Assembly (NCBI GenBank): GCA_023382455.1
Contig: JAHDVX010000004.1
Span: 111,768-175,767 of the forward strand
Length of the DNA stretch: 64,000 bases
Direction of reading: 5' to 3'
DNA from: Flavobacteriales bacterium
Lineage (GTDB): Bacteria; Bacteroidota; Bacteroidia; Flavobacteriales_F; PHOS-HE28
The first letter of the stretch is position 1. Every line of letters begins with the position of its first letter. Shown here one piece after another: positions 42,166 to 50,680 of this stretch. The translations under genes and the position numbers were made by a program. The notes below the pieces were generated by a model, which was not told the DNA's origin, did no database searches, and was given only the letters and a program-made list of their open reading frames with translations.

Positions 42166-43980
42166 TCAGGAAGCCTTGCGGAGCTGCGCGGCCGCCTGCG
42201 GCTCGTAGGTGAACTGGAAGGTGGTGGCCTCCTCCTTCAGCAGGCGGATGGACCCTTTCATGGCCCGTGCCCAAGTAAGCACCATGGAAGAGGTGAGGTC
42301 TCCTTTGTTGAGGGATTCCCCGGTGATGGCCCCGCCCTGATCCGTATAAAGCAGCTCGCAATGGGATGCGCCCACGCGATGGAGCACCACCTCGACGGTT
42401 CCGGGCCGTTGCGTGGCAATGGAATGCTCCATGCTCAAGCGCACCAGGCCGGCGAAGAGAAGGCTCAATGGCATCAGTCCCTCCCGGAGGAGGTCATCGT
42501 CAGCGATGCGCAGGTTCACATGCAACAGGTGGGGGCGGCCGCATTCCTGCCGGACGAGTTCAACCAGCGAAGTAAAGTGAGCCTTGATGTTGACGATGCC
42601 CAAGGTGTCGAACTGTTGCAGGTTCCGGCGCACCAGGGTAACCACATTGATACGCGAGCGGAGCAGGGTGATCAGCGGGGAGTCCTGCTGATCGGGGAAC
42701 CGTTCCGTCCAGGCATCGAGCAGTTCCTGGAGCAGGAAGGTCTGGTCGCTGGCAGACCGAAGGCCGCTGCTGTCCAGGACCTGTGCTTGTGCCTGTTGCA
42801 AGGCCATGGAAAGCTCCAGGTTCTGTTGGGCCAGTTCAGTGCGTTCCACCTCGATCTCCTTCACCTTGCCGCGGACCACTTTGGTCTTCATCCGTGCCCG
42901 GCGAAGTACACGGTGGTGGTTGGCGCGCCACAGCAAAAGGAACAGGATGGCTCCGGCGAACAGGCAGCACAGGATGACGAACCACCGGACCTTTTCCTGT
43001 AGGGCGGCCAACTGGGCCATTGCCTCCTGGTTTTCCGCTTCCAGCACGGCATTGTCCTTGTCCTTGAGGTGAATGTCGTAGAGCACCTGGATCCGTGCAG
43101 CCTGGAAGGCCCTTCCGGCTTGGAAGAGCGAATCCTTGGCATGGCTCGCCAGGCGCTGGAAGTCCAAGGCAGCGCGCAGGTCGTTTTGGCCAAGCCGTAT
43201 GTCCGCAGCCAAGTCAAATAACCCTGGATTGGTGCCTGCCGCTTCCGGGTCCAGTTGCCAGGCCTGGTCAAACGCCTCGCGGGCCTTGGGCCATTGTTTG
43301 AGCCGGGCCTGCGCACGAGCCACGGAGAACAGGATGCGGGCCACTTCAGGCTTGCTGTCCAGGATGCCCCGGTTGCGCATGGCCAGGTGCAGCAGGGTGA
43401 GTGCATCTGCGGCACTGCTGCCATTGAGAAGGTTCTCCCCTTGGCGGTAGTACACGCGGGTCTGGCCCAACAGGTTTCCTTGTTCCTGGAATAGTTTCAA
43501 GGCCTCTGCGCTGTAATGCCTGAAATCCACCTGACGATCGGCTTCGGACAGGAGGTCGAGCAGGTAGAGCGTGGCATTGGCATGCGCGGTCTCATCGTTG
43601 GCGGTCTTCAGGATCAGCACCATGCGGCTGGCCGCCTTGATGGCACCATCCAAGTCGCCGACACGGTGGGCCGCCCGGCTAAGCTGCCGCCAGTCGTTGG
43701 CCATGATCAGGCGGTCCTCGGAGATGTCATAGAGCTGGACCACGCGTAGGCCGGTGCTCAAGGCCGAGTCAATCGCGCCGTATTGCATCTGCAGGTCGCG
43801 AAGCTGGCGCAGGGTGCCCACCAGCACGGTCGGCCGGTCCTTTTTCTCGGCAAGTCGGATCTCCCTATGAAGGCGCGCCAATTCCTTGGCGGGCACTTCG
43901 CCCTCGGGCAGGGTAGGGCCGCCTCCGGCCATGGCGGCCAAGGCTGTGCATAGTAGGACGGATAAGGAGAAGAAGCGCAT
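42166..43980 (-). CDS. TPR membrane protein with degenerate histidine-kinase-like C-terminus
   Basis: A 604-residue protein. A signal sequence (MRFFSLSVLLCTALAAMAGG) precedes a periplasmic TPR domain to about residue 325, a membrane helix (WFVILCCLFAGAILFLLLW, about 330-350) and a coiled coil (KEIEVERTELAQQNLELSMALQQ). The C-terminal 200 residues have the layout of a sensor kinase ATPase domain, as in TPR/LytS-like kinases of Bacteroidota. The N-box position reads LLFAGLVRLSMEHSI, without the Asn. The G1 position reads DQGGAITGESLNKGDL, and no G2 GxGxG is visible. There is no phospho-acceptor His in a clear context. It is probably a pseudokinase or scaffold sensor, and no response regulator gene lies nearby. 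Confidence 0.72.
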   Translation of the reverse strand: MRFFSLSVLLCTALAAMAGGGPTLPEGEVPAKELARLHREIRLAEKKDRPTVLVGTLRQLRDLQMQYGAIDSALSTGLRVVQLYDISEDRLIMANDWRQLSRAAHRVGDLDGAIKAASRMVLILKTANDETAHANATLYLLDLLSEADRQVDFRHYSAEALKLFQEQGNLLGQTRVYYRQGENLLNGSSAADALTLLHLAMRNRGILDSKPEVARILFSVARAQARLKQWPKAREAFDQAWQLDPEAAGTNPGLFDLAADIRLGQNDLRAALDFQRLASHAKDSLFQAGRAFQAARIQVLYDIHLKDKDNAVLEAENQEAMAQLAALQEKVRWFVILCCLFAGAILFLLLWRANHHRVLRRARMKTKVVRGKVKEIEVERTELAQQNLELSMALQQAQAQVLDSSGLRSASDQTFLLQELLDAWTERFPDQQDSPLITLLRSRINVVTLVRRNLQQFDTLGIVNIKAHFTSLVELVRQECGRPHLLHVNLRIADDDLLREGLMPLSLLFAGLVRLSMEHSIATQRPGTVEVVLHRVGASHCELLYTDQGGAITGESLNKGDLTSSMVLTWARAMKGSIRLLKEEATTFQFTYEPQAAAQLRKAS

Positions 43981-44074
43981 TGCGGCGGTCTAACGGCCCG
44001 AAGGCACAGGGGGTTTCGTCGCTCGCCCGGCGCCATGGGCCTGCCATCCACTGGGAGAAGAAGGAACCAGTTGC

Positions 44075-44082
44075 TATATTTC
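44075..44082 (+). promoter_or_regulatory. Near-consensus -7 element TATATTTC before the repeat protein gene
   Basis: One mismatch to TAnnTTTG, 27 bases before the ATG at 44110. Confidence 0.4.
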
Positions 44083-44109
44083 CCACCTCAAACGAGTAAA
44101 AAGCCCCCC

Positions 44110-47100
44110 ATGAGAAGGAAACTACTCCCAACATTCGGCTTGGCAGCCCTTGCCTTGGCTTGGTCGCCGGCCGCGGTACATGCGCAAGGCTGTACCAACT
44201 CGAGCCAGTATCCCGGAAGCACCATCGTTCCGGATCCCGGAGGTGCCGTGACAACCATTTCCACCTGTAATTTCTTGTCGGAATACAGCGTGGTGGGCCC
44301 GGTGAATGCCGGTGCGACCTACCAGTTCACCACGGCGCCTGCCGGCTACATCACCGTCCGTGAAGGTTCTGCCACCGGGGCGGTGGTTGCGGAGGGCATG
44401 ACACAGGTATCGGCAGTACCCACGGTCTCCGGCTCCTTGTATGTGCACTGGAACGTGGATGCTTCGTGCGCCACCTCCTCCTCGGGCTGTATTGTCACCA
44501 CGGTGCAACTCTTCCTCAACTGTACCCCCCCCGTGGCCACGGTGACCGCTGTGGATGACTGCGACAACAACCAGTTCACCCTGAACGTGAACGTGACCAG
44601 CATCGGCGACGGCACGGGTGTGGACCTGATCTACAACGTGAACGGCGGTGCCGACCAGACGGTGGCCGGTGTGCAAGTGGGCATGCATCCCCTCGGCCCC
44701 TTCACCGTGGGTGAAACGGTAAACCTCGTGGTTGCCCACAGCAGTGACCCCGCCTGCAACCTGAGCTTCAATGGCTTGGTTTCCGGCAACACTTGCCCCA
44801 CGTTGGTCACCTGCGGTGATCCACCCCTTGACCAGACCTACTGCTACATCAACAACGACAACAACCACTGGCACTACGAGGCCACCACACCGGGCCTTCC
44901 GCTCATCATCATCTTCTCCGGCGGAAGCATCGAATCCAACAGCTGGGACCACCTGCGGATCTATGATGGAGCTGACAACAGCGGCACCTTGTTGTGGGAG
45001 AACGGATCCGGCACCACCCAGTTGGCCGGGCTTCAATTCGTTGCCGCATCCGGCCACTTGTACATGCAGAACACCTCGGATGGGTCCGTGAGCTGCCAAA
45101 GCGGTTCACAGACCCAATGGAACTGGCAAGTGGGCTGCCTGGACTGCGTGCCCGCAACGGCTTCCTACAACGTGGTGACCGATTGCGACAACTACAACTT
45201 CATGGTGGAGGTGCACATCACCGACCTGGGCAGCGACCAGACCTTGGACATCGCGGCTGACAGCTTGGGCAACGTGCTGGCCACCGCCACGGATACCGGC
45301 GTGTACACGGTAGGTCCTTTCACGGCCAACGTGCCCGTGGTGTTCATTCTGAGCAACAGCGACAACCCGCTGTGCAACGTGACCTCCACACCGCTGGTGA
45401 ACCCCCTCTGCCCGCAGGTGATCCAATGCGGCGGCGCACCGGTGGACGGCCAGTATTGCTACACCAACAACGACAGCCATGCCTGGAGCTGGCAGTCCTC
45501 CGGTGGCGAATCGCTGATCCTGATCTTCTCGGCCGGCAGCATCGGCACCAACACCACGGACCACCTCCGCATCTATGACGGCCCGGACAACCTTTCCCCG
45601 CTGATCTATGAGAACCCCACGGGCACAACGACACTCGGCGGTCTGCAGGTGGTCGCCGCTTCCGGCATGATGTACATGGAGATGAGCTCCGATGCTTTCG
45701 GAAGCTGCTCGAGCGGTTCCTACGCTGAGTGGTTCTGGCAGGTGGGCTGCCTGGACTGCACCCCGCCTGTGGCCACCTACAACGTGGTGACCGATTGCGA
45801 CAACTACAGCTTCATGGTGGAGGTGCACATCACCGGCCTGGGCAGCGACCAGACCTTGGACATCACGGCGGACAGCCTGAGCAATGTCCTGGCTACCGCT
45901 ACCGACACCGGCGTGTACAGCGTGGGCCCCTTCACGGCGAACATCCCCGTGGTGATCACCTTGAGCAACGACGAGAACAGCCTGTGCAACGTGAGCTCCG
46001 ACCCATTGGTGAACCCGCTTTGCCCACAAGTGATCCAATGCGGTGGTGCACCCGTGGATGAGAGCTACTGCTATGTGCCCAACGACAACCATGCTTGGAG
46101 TTGGCAATCTTCCGCAGGCGAGCCGTTGATCCTGATCTTCTCTGCCGGCGCCATCGAGTCCAACACGTGGGACGATCTGATCATTTATGACGGACCGGAT
46201 GCATTGAGCCCGATCCTGTATCAAAACCCCACAGGCACCACACAGCTTGCCGGCCTTCAGGTCATCGCTCCTTCCGGACAGATCTACATGACGGTGACCT
46301 CAGACGGCTCGGTGAGCTGCGCCACCAACACCAGTTGGACCTGGGTTTGGCAGGTGGGCTGCCTGGATTGCACCCAGCCTGTGGCCACCTACAACGTGGT
46401 GACCGATTGCGACAACTACAACTTCATGGTGGAGGTGCACATCACCGACCTGGGCAGCGACCAAACGCTGGACATCACGGCGGACAGCCTGGGCAATGTC
46501 CTGGCCACTGCCACGGACACCGGCATGTACGTGGTGGGCCCCTTCACGGCGAACATCCCCGTGGTGATCACCTTGAGCAACGACGAGAACAGCCTGTGCA
46601 ACGTGAGCTCCGCCCCGCTGGTGAACCCGCTTTGCCCGCAGGTGATCCAATGCGGCGGTGCACCGGTGGACGGCAGCTACTGCTATGTGAACAACGACAA
46701 CCACGCCTGGCACTGGCAGTCTTCCGGAAACGAGGCGTTGATCATCATCTTCTCGGCCGGCGCCATCGAATCCGCCACCTTCGACCAATTGACCATTTAC
46801 GACGGACCGGACGACCAGAGCCCCGTGCTTTACCAGAACCCCACCGGTACCACCACCCAGTTGGCGGGCCTGCAGGTCATCGCTCCTTCAGGGCACATGT
46901 TCATGAAGGTGACCTCCGAGAGCTCGGTGAGCTGCGAAACCAATTCGGGATGGACCTGGGCATGGCAAGTGGGTTGCTTGGACTGCACCGCGCCGGCAGC
47001 CACCTTCACCGTGGTCACCGATTGCGCCAACATGCAATACAGTGTGGATGTCAACCTGACCAGCTTGGGCAGCGACGACGTGATCGATATCACCAACGAC

Positions 47101-48471
47101 AACGGTGCATTGCCGGTTGCGGCCAGCGCACCGGGCACATTTACCGTGGGGCCGTTCGCCGCTGGAACCACCACGGTGATCACCCTGGTGAACGACATGA
47201 ACACGCTGTGCAACGTGAGCTCCCAGCCATTGATCAACCCGCTCTGCCCCACGGTGGTCGAGTGCGGTGGTGCCCTGTTACAGGAAACCTACTGCTACTC
47301 AAATAGCGATTCGCACACGTGGCATTGGCAGGCTTCGGGCTCTTCGCCCTTGGCCATGCAATTCACCGCCGGGACCATCGAATCCAACACGTGGGATCAA
47401 TTGCGGATCTATGACGGTCCGGACAACCTCTCCCCGCTGTTGTACCAGAATCCCGCCGGCACCACCGACCTCACCGACTTGCTGCTCATTGCCTCCAGCG
47501 GGCATATTTACATGGAGCTCACCTCGGACGGATCGGTCAGCTGCTCCACCGACAGCACCTGGACCTGGGATTGGAACATCGGTTGCTTGGATTGCACCAA
47601 CCCCGGCGCAACGTTCAGTATCGTGGAGGATTGCATCCATCACTCGTTCACCGTGGCCGTCAACGTGGATTCGTTGGGCAGCGGCTCCTTCGTGCGGATC
47701 GCCAACACCCTTACCACGGACACCTTGACCAACATCCCCACGGGCATCACCATGGTGGGACCGTTCCCCATGGACAGCACCGTGATGGTCACCGTGCTCA
47801 ACGAGACCAATGACCTGTGCAGGGTCTTTAGCCCCGACTTCACCTCAGACTCCCAGGCCTGTGTGGACACCGTTTGCGCCGCCACCGCCTATGAGTACTG
47901 CTACACCAACTCGGATACGGCCTGGTTCGCTTACCAAGGGATGCCGGGTGTGCCCTTGACTGTCTCCTTCCTGTGGGGTAACCTGGGAGCCAACGACTTC
48001 GTGCAGATCTACAATGGATTTGCCCCCTTGCCGGCCAACCTGGTGTGGCAGGGCAACCTCAACGGAAACTTGGCCGGTTGGGCGGTGAACACCACCCAAG
48101 GGTACTCGGACATGCTGTTGCGCATCGTTTCCAATGACACGTACTCCTGTGCCACAGGACAGGCTGCACTGCCCTTGCATTGGGTGGTGGAATGTGGTGC
48201 CGTGGGTGTGGGTGAAACGGCCGCCGGCACCTTCTCCATGTATCCGAACCCCACCACCGGTGAACTGACCATCAAGCTGCCGACCTCCCTGAGCGGAACG
48301 GTGGACATGCGCGTATCCGACCTGACGGGCCGCACGGTACACCACGAGGCGTTCACTGCCGGCGGTGCCGTGAATGTCTTCGACCTGCATGGCCTGCAGA
48401 GCGGCAACTACGTGGTCACGCTGTCCACGAACGGTACTGTGATGACCCAAGGACTGCAGATCATCCATTGA
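44110..48471 (+). CDS. Large secreted repeat protein with CUB-like modules and T9SS type A sorting domain
   Basis: A 1453-residue surface or secreted protein. Signal peptide MRRKLLPTFGLAALALAW...VHAQ. From about residue 137 it consists of units of about 204 residues. Each holds a beta-sandwich half (CLDC...ATYNVVTDCDNYxFMVEVHI, LGSDQTLDI, NPLCPQVIQCGGAPVD) and a CUB-like half (YCY.NNDxHAWxWQSS, LIxIFSAGxIxxxxxDxLxIYDGPD, LAGLQVIAxSGxxYM). Four or more conserved Cys per unit suggest disulphides. The C-terminus, TFSMYPNPTTGELTIKLP...SGNYVVTLSTNGTVMTQGLQIIH, is a T9SS sorting signal. Adhesion or matrix function is plausible but not shown. The start is set by the signal peptide. A strong terminator follows. 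Confidence 0.85.
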   Translation: MRRKLLPTFGLAALALAWSPAAVHAQGCTNSSQYPGSTIVPDPGGAVTTISTCNFLSEYSVVGPVNAGATYQFTTAPAGYITVREGSATGAVVAEGMTQVSAVPTVSGSLYVHWNVDASCATSSSGCIVTTVQLFLNCTPPVATVTAVDDCDNNQFTLNVNVTSIGDGTGVDLIYNVNGGADQTVAGVQVGMHPLGPFTVGETVNLVVAHSSDPACNLSFNGLVSGNTCPTLVTCGDPPLDQTYCYINNDNNHWHYEATTPGLPLIIIFSGGSIESNSWDHLRIYDGADNSGTLLWENGSGTTQLAGLQFVAASGHLYMQNTSDGSVSCQSGSQTQWNWQVGCLDCVPATASYNVVTDCDNYNFMVEVHITDLGSDQTLDIAADSLGNVLATATDTGVYTVGPFTANVPVVFILSNSDNPLCNVTSTPLVNPLCPQVIQCGGAPVDGQYCYTNNDSHAWSWQSSGGESLILIFSAGSIGTNTTDHLRIYDGPDNLSPLIYENPTGTTTLGGLQVVAASGMMYMEMSSDAFGSCSSGSYAEWFWQVGCLDCTPPVATYNVVTDCDNYSFMVEVHITGLGSDQTLDITADSLSNVLATATDTGVYSVGPFTANIPVVITLSNDENSLCNVSSDPLVNPLCPQVIQCGGAPVDESYCYVPNDNHAWSWQSSAGEPLILIFSAGAIESNTWDDLIIYDGPDALSPILYQNPTGTTQLAGLQVIAPSGQIYMTVTSDGSVSCATNTSWTWVWQVGCLDCTQPVATYNVVTDCDNYNFMVEVHITDLGSDQTLDITADSLGNVLATATDTGMYVVGPFTANIPVVITLSNDENSLCNVSSAPLVNPLCPQVIQCGGAPVDGSYCYVNNDNHAWHWQSSGNEALIIIFSAGAIESATFDQLTIYDGPDDQSPVLYQNPTGTTTQLAGLQVIAPSGHMFMKVTSESSVSCETNSGWTWAWQVGCLDCTAPAATFTVVTDCANMQYSVDVNLTSLGSDDVIDITNDNGALPVAASAPGTFTVGPFAAGTTTVITLVNDMNTLCNVSSQPLINPLCPTVVECGGALLQETYCYSNSDSHTWHWQASGSSPLAMQFTAGTIESNTWDQLRIYDGPDNLSPLLYQNPAGTTDLTDLLLIASSGHIYMELTSDGSVSCSTDSTWTWDWNIGCLDCTNPGATFSIVEDCIHHSFTVAVNVDSLGSGSFVRIANTLTTDTLTNIPTGITMVGPFPMDSTVMVTVLNETNDLCRVFSPDFTSDSQACVDTVCAATAYEYCYTNSDTAWFAYQGMPGVPLTVSFLWGNLGANDFVQIYNGFAPLPANLVWQGNLNGNLAGWAVNTTQGYSDMLLRIVSNDTYSCATGQAALPLHWVVECGAVGVGETAAGTFSMYPNPTTGELTIKLPTSLSGTVDMRVSDLTGRTVHHEAFTAGGAVNVFDLHGLQSGNYVVTLSTNGTVMTQGLQIIH
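44518..48190 (+). repeat. Tandem 612-bp coding repeats, about six units
   Basis: Unit boundaries at the CLDC codons: 44518 (NCTP variant), 45136, 45748, 46360, 46975 and 47584; periods are 618, 612, 612, 615 and 609 bp. Units starting at 45136 and 46360 share an identical run of more than 70 bp (near 45166 and 46390). Those starting at 45748 and 46360 share another of about 70 bp (near 45928 and 46543). The outer units are diverged. Confidence 0.85.
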
Positions 48472-48488
48472 TTGAACCCTGCTTGCTT

Positions 48489-48526
48489 AAAGGGCCGCCC
48501 CGGGATCGGGGCGGCCCTTTCGCTTT
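48489..48526 (+). terminator. Strong intrinsic terminator after the repeat protein gene
   Basis: A 14-bp perfect stem AAAGGGCCGCCCCG/CGGGGCGGCCCTTT with a GGAT loop (48489-48520), followed by CGCTTTT. It lies 18 bp after the stop. Confidence 0.85.
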
Positions 48527-48892
48527 TCAGAGGCTCACGCGGAGCAGTGAAGCCGATGGCTTCCAGGAGCGCCCGGCGTTCCAAGGGGTAGATCCGCCAT
48601 AGTTCAGATGTCACATGGTTCGTCCAATACTTCAGGTGCGACGACAGCTCGTTGCACTTCAACGGCCCTGGCCTCGTGATTCACGCCCCGGAACGATCCT
48701 GCATTTATGAAGTTGTTCCCTTACCGGGGATAGTGCGCCACGGTTTTTGAGCCGGTGAGGAAGATCCGTTCTCCTTTTCCATCCGGTGGAAGAACGATGT
48801 GGTGCAAAGATTCAAGAGTGCGAGAGCCGCTCCTCTTGCACACCCTTGATCCGTCCGCTTCTTTCATGCCGCCTCAGTAAGTAACGTGGTGC
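48527..48892. other. Intergenic stretch without a supported gene
   Basis: About 366 bp. The only open frame of note (minus, to 48662, 84 codons) runs through the terminator hairpin into the repeat gene and shows no recognisable family. The base composition is slightly less GC-rich than in neighbouring genes. I see no RNA gene or repeat. Confidence 0.5.
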
Positions 48893-48930
48893 CATAAAGA
48901 CAAACAGCCCGGTGCGGGCACCGGGCTGTT
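48893..48930 (-). terminator. Intrinsic terminator of the META-domain gene
   Basis: AACAGCCCGGTGC/GCACCGGGCTGTT (48903-48930) is a perfect 13-bp inverted repeat. Read on the minus strand it is followed by TGTCTTTATGG. It lies 22 bp after the minus-strand stop at 48953. Confidence 0.7.
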
Positions 48931-48952
48931 CCTGTGGATCTTGTTTGGCCTC

Positions 48953-49378
48953 TTACCGGGTTCCCCGCCGGAAGGTGGCCAGTTCCTTGCCTCCGGACAG
49001 CACCAACTGATCGCCCTTGATGGCGAAGGTCCTAGCGTTGTTCAGGGCTTCCAGGAAGCTGTCCTCCGTCTTCTGGGTCTCCTCGCAATACATGCGCGTG
49101 GAGGCCAGGCCCGGGAAGGCGATGGAATCACCCCAGATGCGCATGGCGCCGAAGACGCGGTTGCAGCCTGCGTAGCCCGTGAGGTTCTGCCCGGTGCTGT
49201 CAATCTCGATGTACGGCATCTCCCGCCCCTCGGGCATGGCCACGGCCGCGCCGCCCAATTGCTCCAGTACCCATTTGCCCCGGGTGTTTGCGGCCTCACC
49301 GGTCTTTTCGGAACAGGCGTTGGAGCTCAGCATCAGGCCGAGCACCAAGGCAGCAATGGGGATGTGCAGTTTTTTCAT
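48953..49378 (-). CDS. META-domain (HslJ-like) lipoprotein
   Basis: A 141-residue protein. The signal MKKLHIPIAALVLGLMLSSNAC suggests a lipoprotein with Cys22. The META domain follows: GKWVLEQLGG, PYIEIDSTGQNLTGYAGCNRVFG (the conserved G-x-G-C-N-R) and FPGLASTRMYCEETQKTEDSFLEAL, which carries the family's T-x-M-x-C. META proteins are linked to heat or antibiotic tolerance in some bacteria, but their action is not defined. It is 34 bp downstream of dnaN on the same strand but has its own terminator. Confidence 0.88.
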   Translation of the reverse strand: MKKLHIPIAALVLGLMLSSNACSEKTGEAANTRGKWVLEQLGGAAVAMPEGREMPYIEIDSTGQNLTGYAGCNRVFGAMRIWGDSIAFPGLASTRMYCEETQKTEDSFLEALNNARTFAIKGDQLVLSGGKELATFRRGTR

Positions 49379-49412
49379 CGTGGCAAGGGGGTTGCAAAAT
49401 GCCTGCCGAAGG

Positions 49413-50534
49413 TTAGTTGTTCAGCATCACGGGCATCACCAGCATCAGCACGTCCTCGCCGTGCTCGCCGGCTTCGCCAGGCAGCAGGATGCCCGCACGG
49501 TTGGGGGCGCTCATTTCCATGACCACGTTCTCACTGCCCAGGTTCACCAGCATGTCCACCAGGAAGCGGGAATTGAAGCCGATCATCATGTCCTCACCCT
49601 CGTAGCTGCACGTAAGCTTCTCGTTCGCCTCGTTGGCGTAATCCAGGTCTTCGGCGCTGATGGCCAGCTGGCTACCGTTGATGTTGAGCCGGACCTGGTG
49701 CGTGGTCTTGTTGCTGAAGAGGGCCACACGCCGGATGGCATTAAGGAAGTTCTGGCGGTCGATCGTGAGCTTGTTGGGGTTCTGTTTGGGGATCACGGCC
49801 TCGTAATTGGGGTACTTGCCGTCGATCAGGCGGCACACCAGCCGCATGTTGTCGAAGGTGAAGGAGGCGTTGTTCTCGTTGAACTCCACGTTGACCTCAG
49901 CGTTGGTGGTGGCCAGGGAATTCTTCAGCAGGTTGAGTGGTTTCTTGGGCACGATGAAGCTGGCGGCCTTGGGCGAGCTGATGTCGCTTCGCGTGTAGCG
50001 GACCAGTTTGTGGGCATCGGTGGCCACGAAGCGGGCGGCATCCTCCGAGAGCTCGAAGAAGATGCCGCTCATCACGGGGCGCAGGTCGTCGTTGCCGGTG
50101 GCGAAGAGCGTCTTGTTGATCGCGGTGGCCAGGGTGCCCGCCGGGATGGTGATGCTGGCGGGCTCCTCGAGCACCGGGCTCTTGGGGAAATCCGCACCGG
50201 GGAACCCGGTCATCTTGTAATTGCCCTGCTCGCTGCTGATCTCAATGCCGAAATGCTTGCCGTCGATGCTGAAGGTGAGCGGTTGGTCCGGGCAGGCCTT
50301 CAGGATGTCCAGCAGCAACCGGGCGGGGATGGCCACGCTGCCTTTCTCCTTGGCCTCCACCGCCAGGTCCGCTGTGATGGTGGTTTCCAGGTCGCTGGCC
50401 GTCACGGTGAGTTTCTTGTTGTCGATCTCGAACAGGAAGTTGTCGAGGATGGGCAGGGTGTTGCTGCTGGCGAGTACGCCTTGGAGGCCCTGCAATTGCT
50501 TCAGAAGGGTGCTGCTGGAAACGATGAATTTCAT
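49413..50534 (-). CDS. dnaN: DNA polymerase III subunit beta (sliding clamp)
   Basis: A 373-residue clamp with three domains. It begins MKFIVSSSTLLKQLQGLQGV and continues LPILDNFLFEI, LTVTASDLETTI, GSVAIPARLLLDILKACPD, then RPVMSGIFFEL and VATDAHKLVRY (domain 2), ending with VLMLVMPVMLNN, the usual ML-rich end. The start at 50534 is the family N-terminus; the upstream open frame is not conserved. It lies downstream of gldF, gldG and a DUF4340 gene, a neighbourhood known in Bacteroidota. It has a TATCTTTG element 55 bp upstream, so it can be expressed separately. Confidence 0.97.
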   Translation of the reverse strand: MKFIVSSSTLLKQLQGLQGVLASSNTLPILDNFLFEIDNKKLTVTASDLETTITADLAVEAKEKGSVAIPARLLLDILKACPDQPLTFSIDGKHFGIEISSEQGNYKMTGFPGADFPKSPVLEEPASITIPAGTLATAINKTLFATGNDDLRPVMSGIFFELSEDAARFVATDAHKLVRYTRSDISSPKAASFIVPKKPLNLLKNSLATTNAEVNVEFNENNASFTFDNMRLVCRLIDGKYPNYEAVIPKQNPNKLTIDRQNFLNAIRRVALFSNKTTHQVRLNINGSQLAISAEDLDYANEANEKLTCSYEGEDMMIGFNSRFLVDMLVNLGSENVVMEMSAPNRAGILLPGEAGEHGEDVLMLVMPVMLNN

Positions 50535-50589
50535 CGAGGAAATGTTCGTTGATGCGTGGATGGCCACACCCTGCAACCAGGGTGGGCGG

Positions 50590-50597
50590 CAAAGATA
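50590..50597 (-). promoter_or_regulatory. -7 element TATCTTTG of the dnaN promoter
   Basis: A full TAnnTTTG match, 55 bases before the dnaN ATG. Just upstream, TTATCAACA (50627-50635) and TTTTCCACA (50647-50655) each differ by one base from a DnaA box. Confidence 0.5.
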
Positions 50598-50680
50598 TCC
50601 GGGCGGCTTGCTGCCCGAGGCCCGTGTTATCAACACGGACGGGGCTTTTTCCACATAGGCAAGGCCCTGGGCGAGGGGTG

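Noticed and set aside
48408..48662. 84-codon minus-strand frame with a protein-like central part (HLKYWTNHVTSELWRIYPLE)
   Set aside because: It runs through a strong terminator hairpin and into the repeat gene, has no recognisable family and no promoter, so it was not called as a gene.
50621..50652. Terminator-like hairpin CCGTGTT-ATC-AACACGG with a following T-run on the plus strand
   Set aside because: Genes on both sides are on the minus strand, so there is no plus-strand transcript to end here.
50535..50680. Chromosome origin beside dnaN
   Set aside because: Only two imperfect DnaA-like boxes, no AT-rich stretch, and no dnaA nearby.
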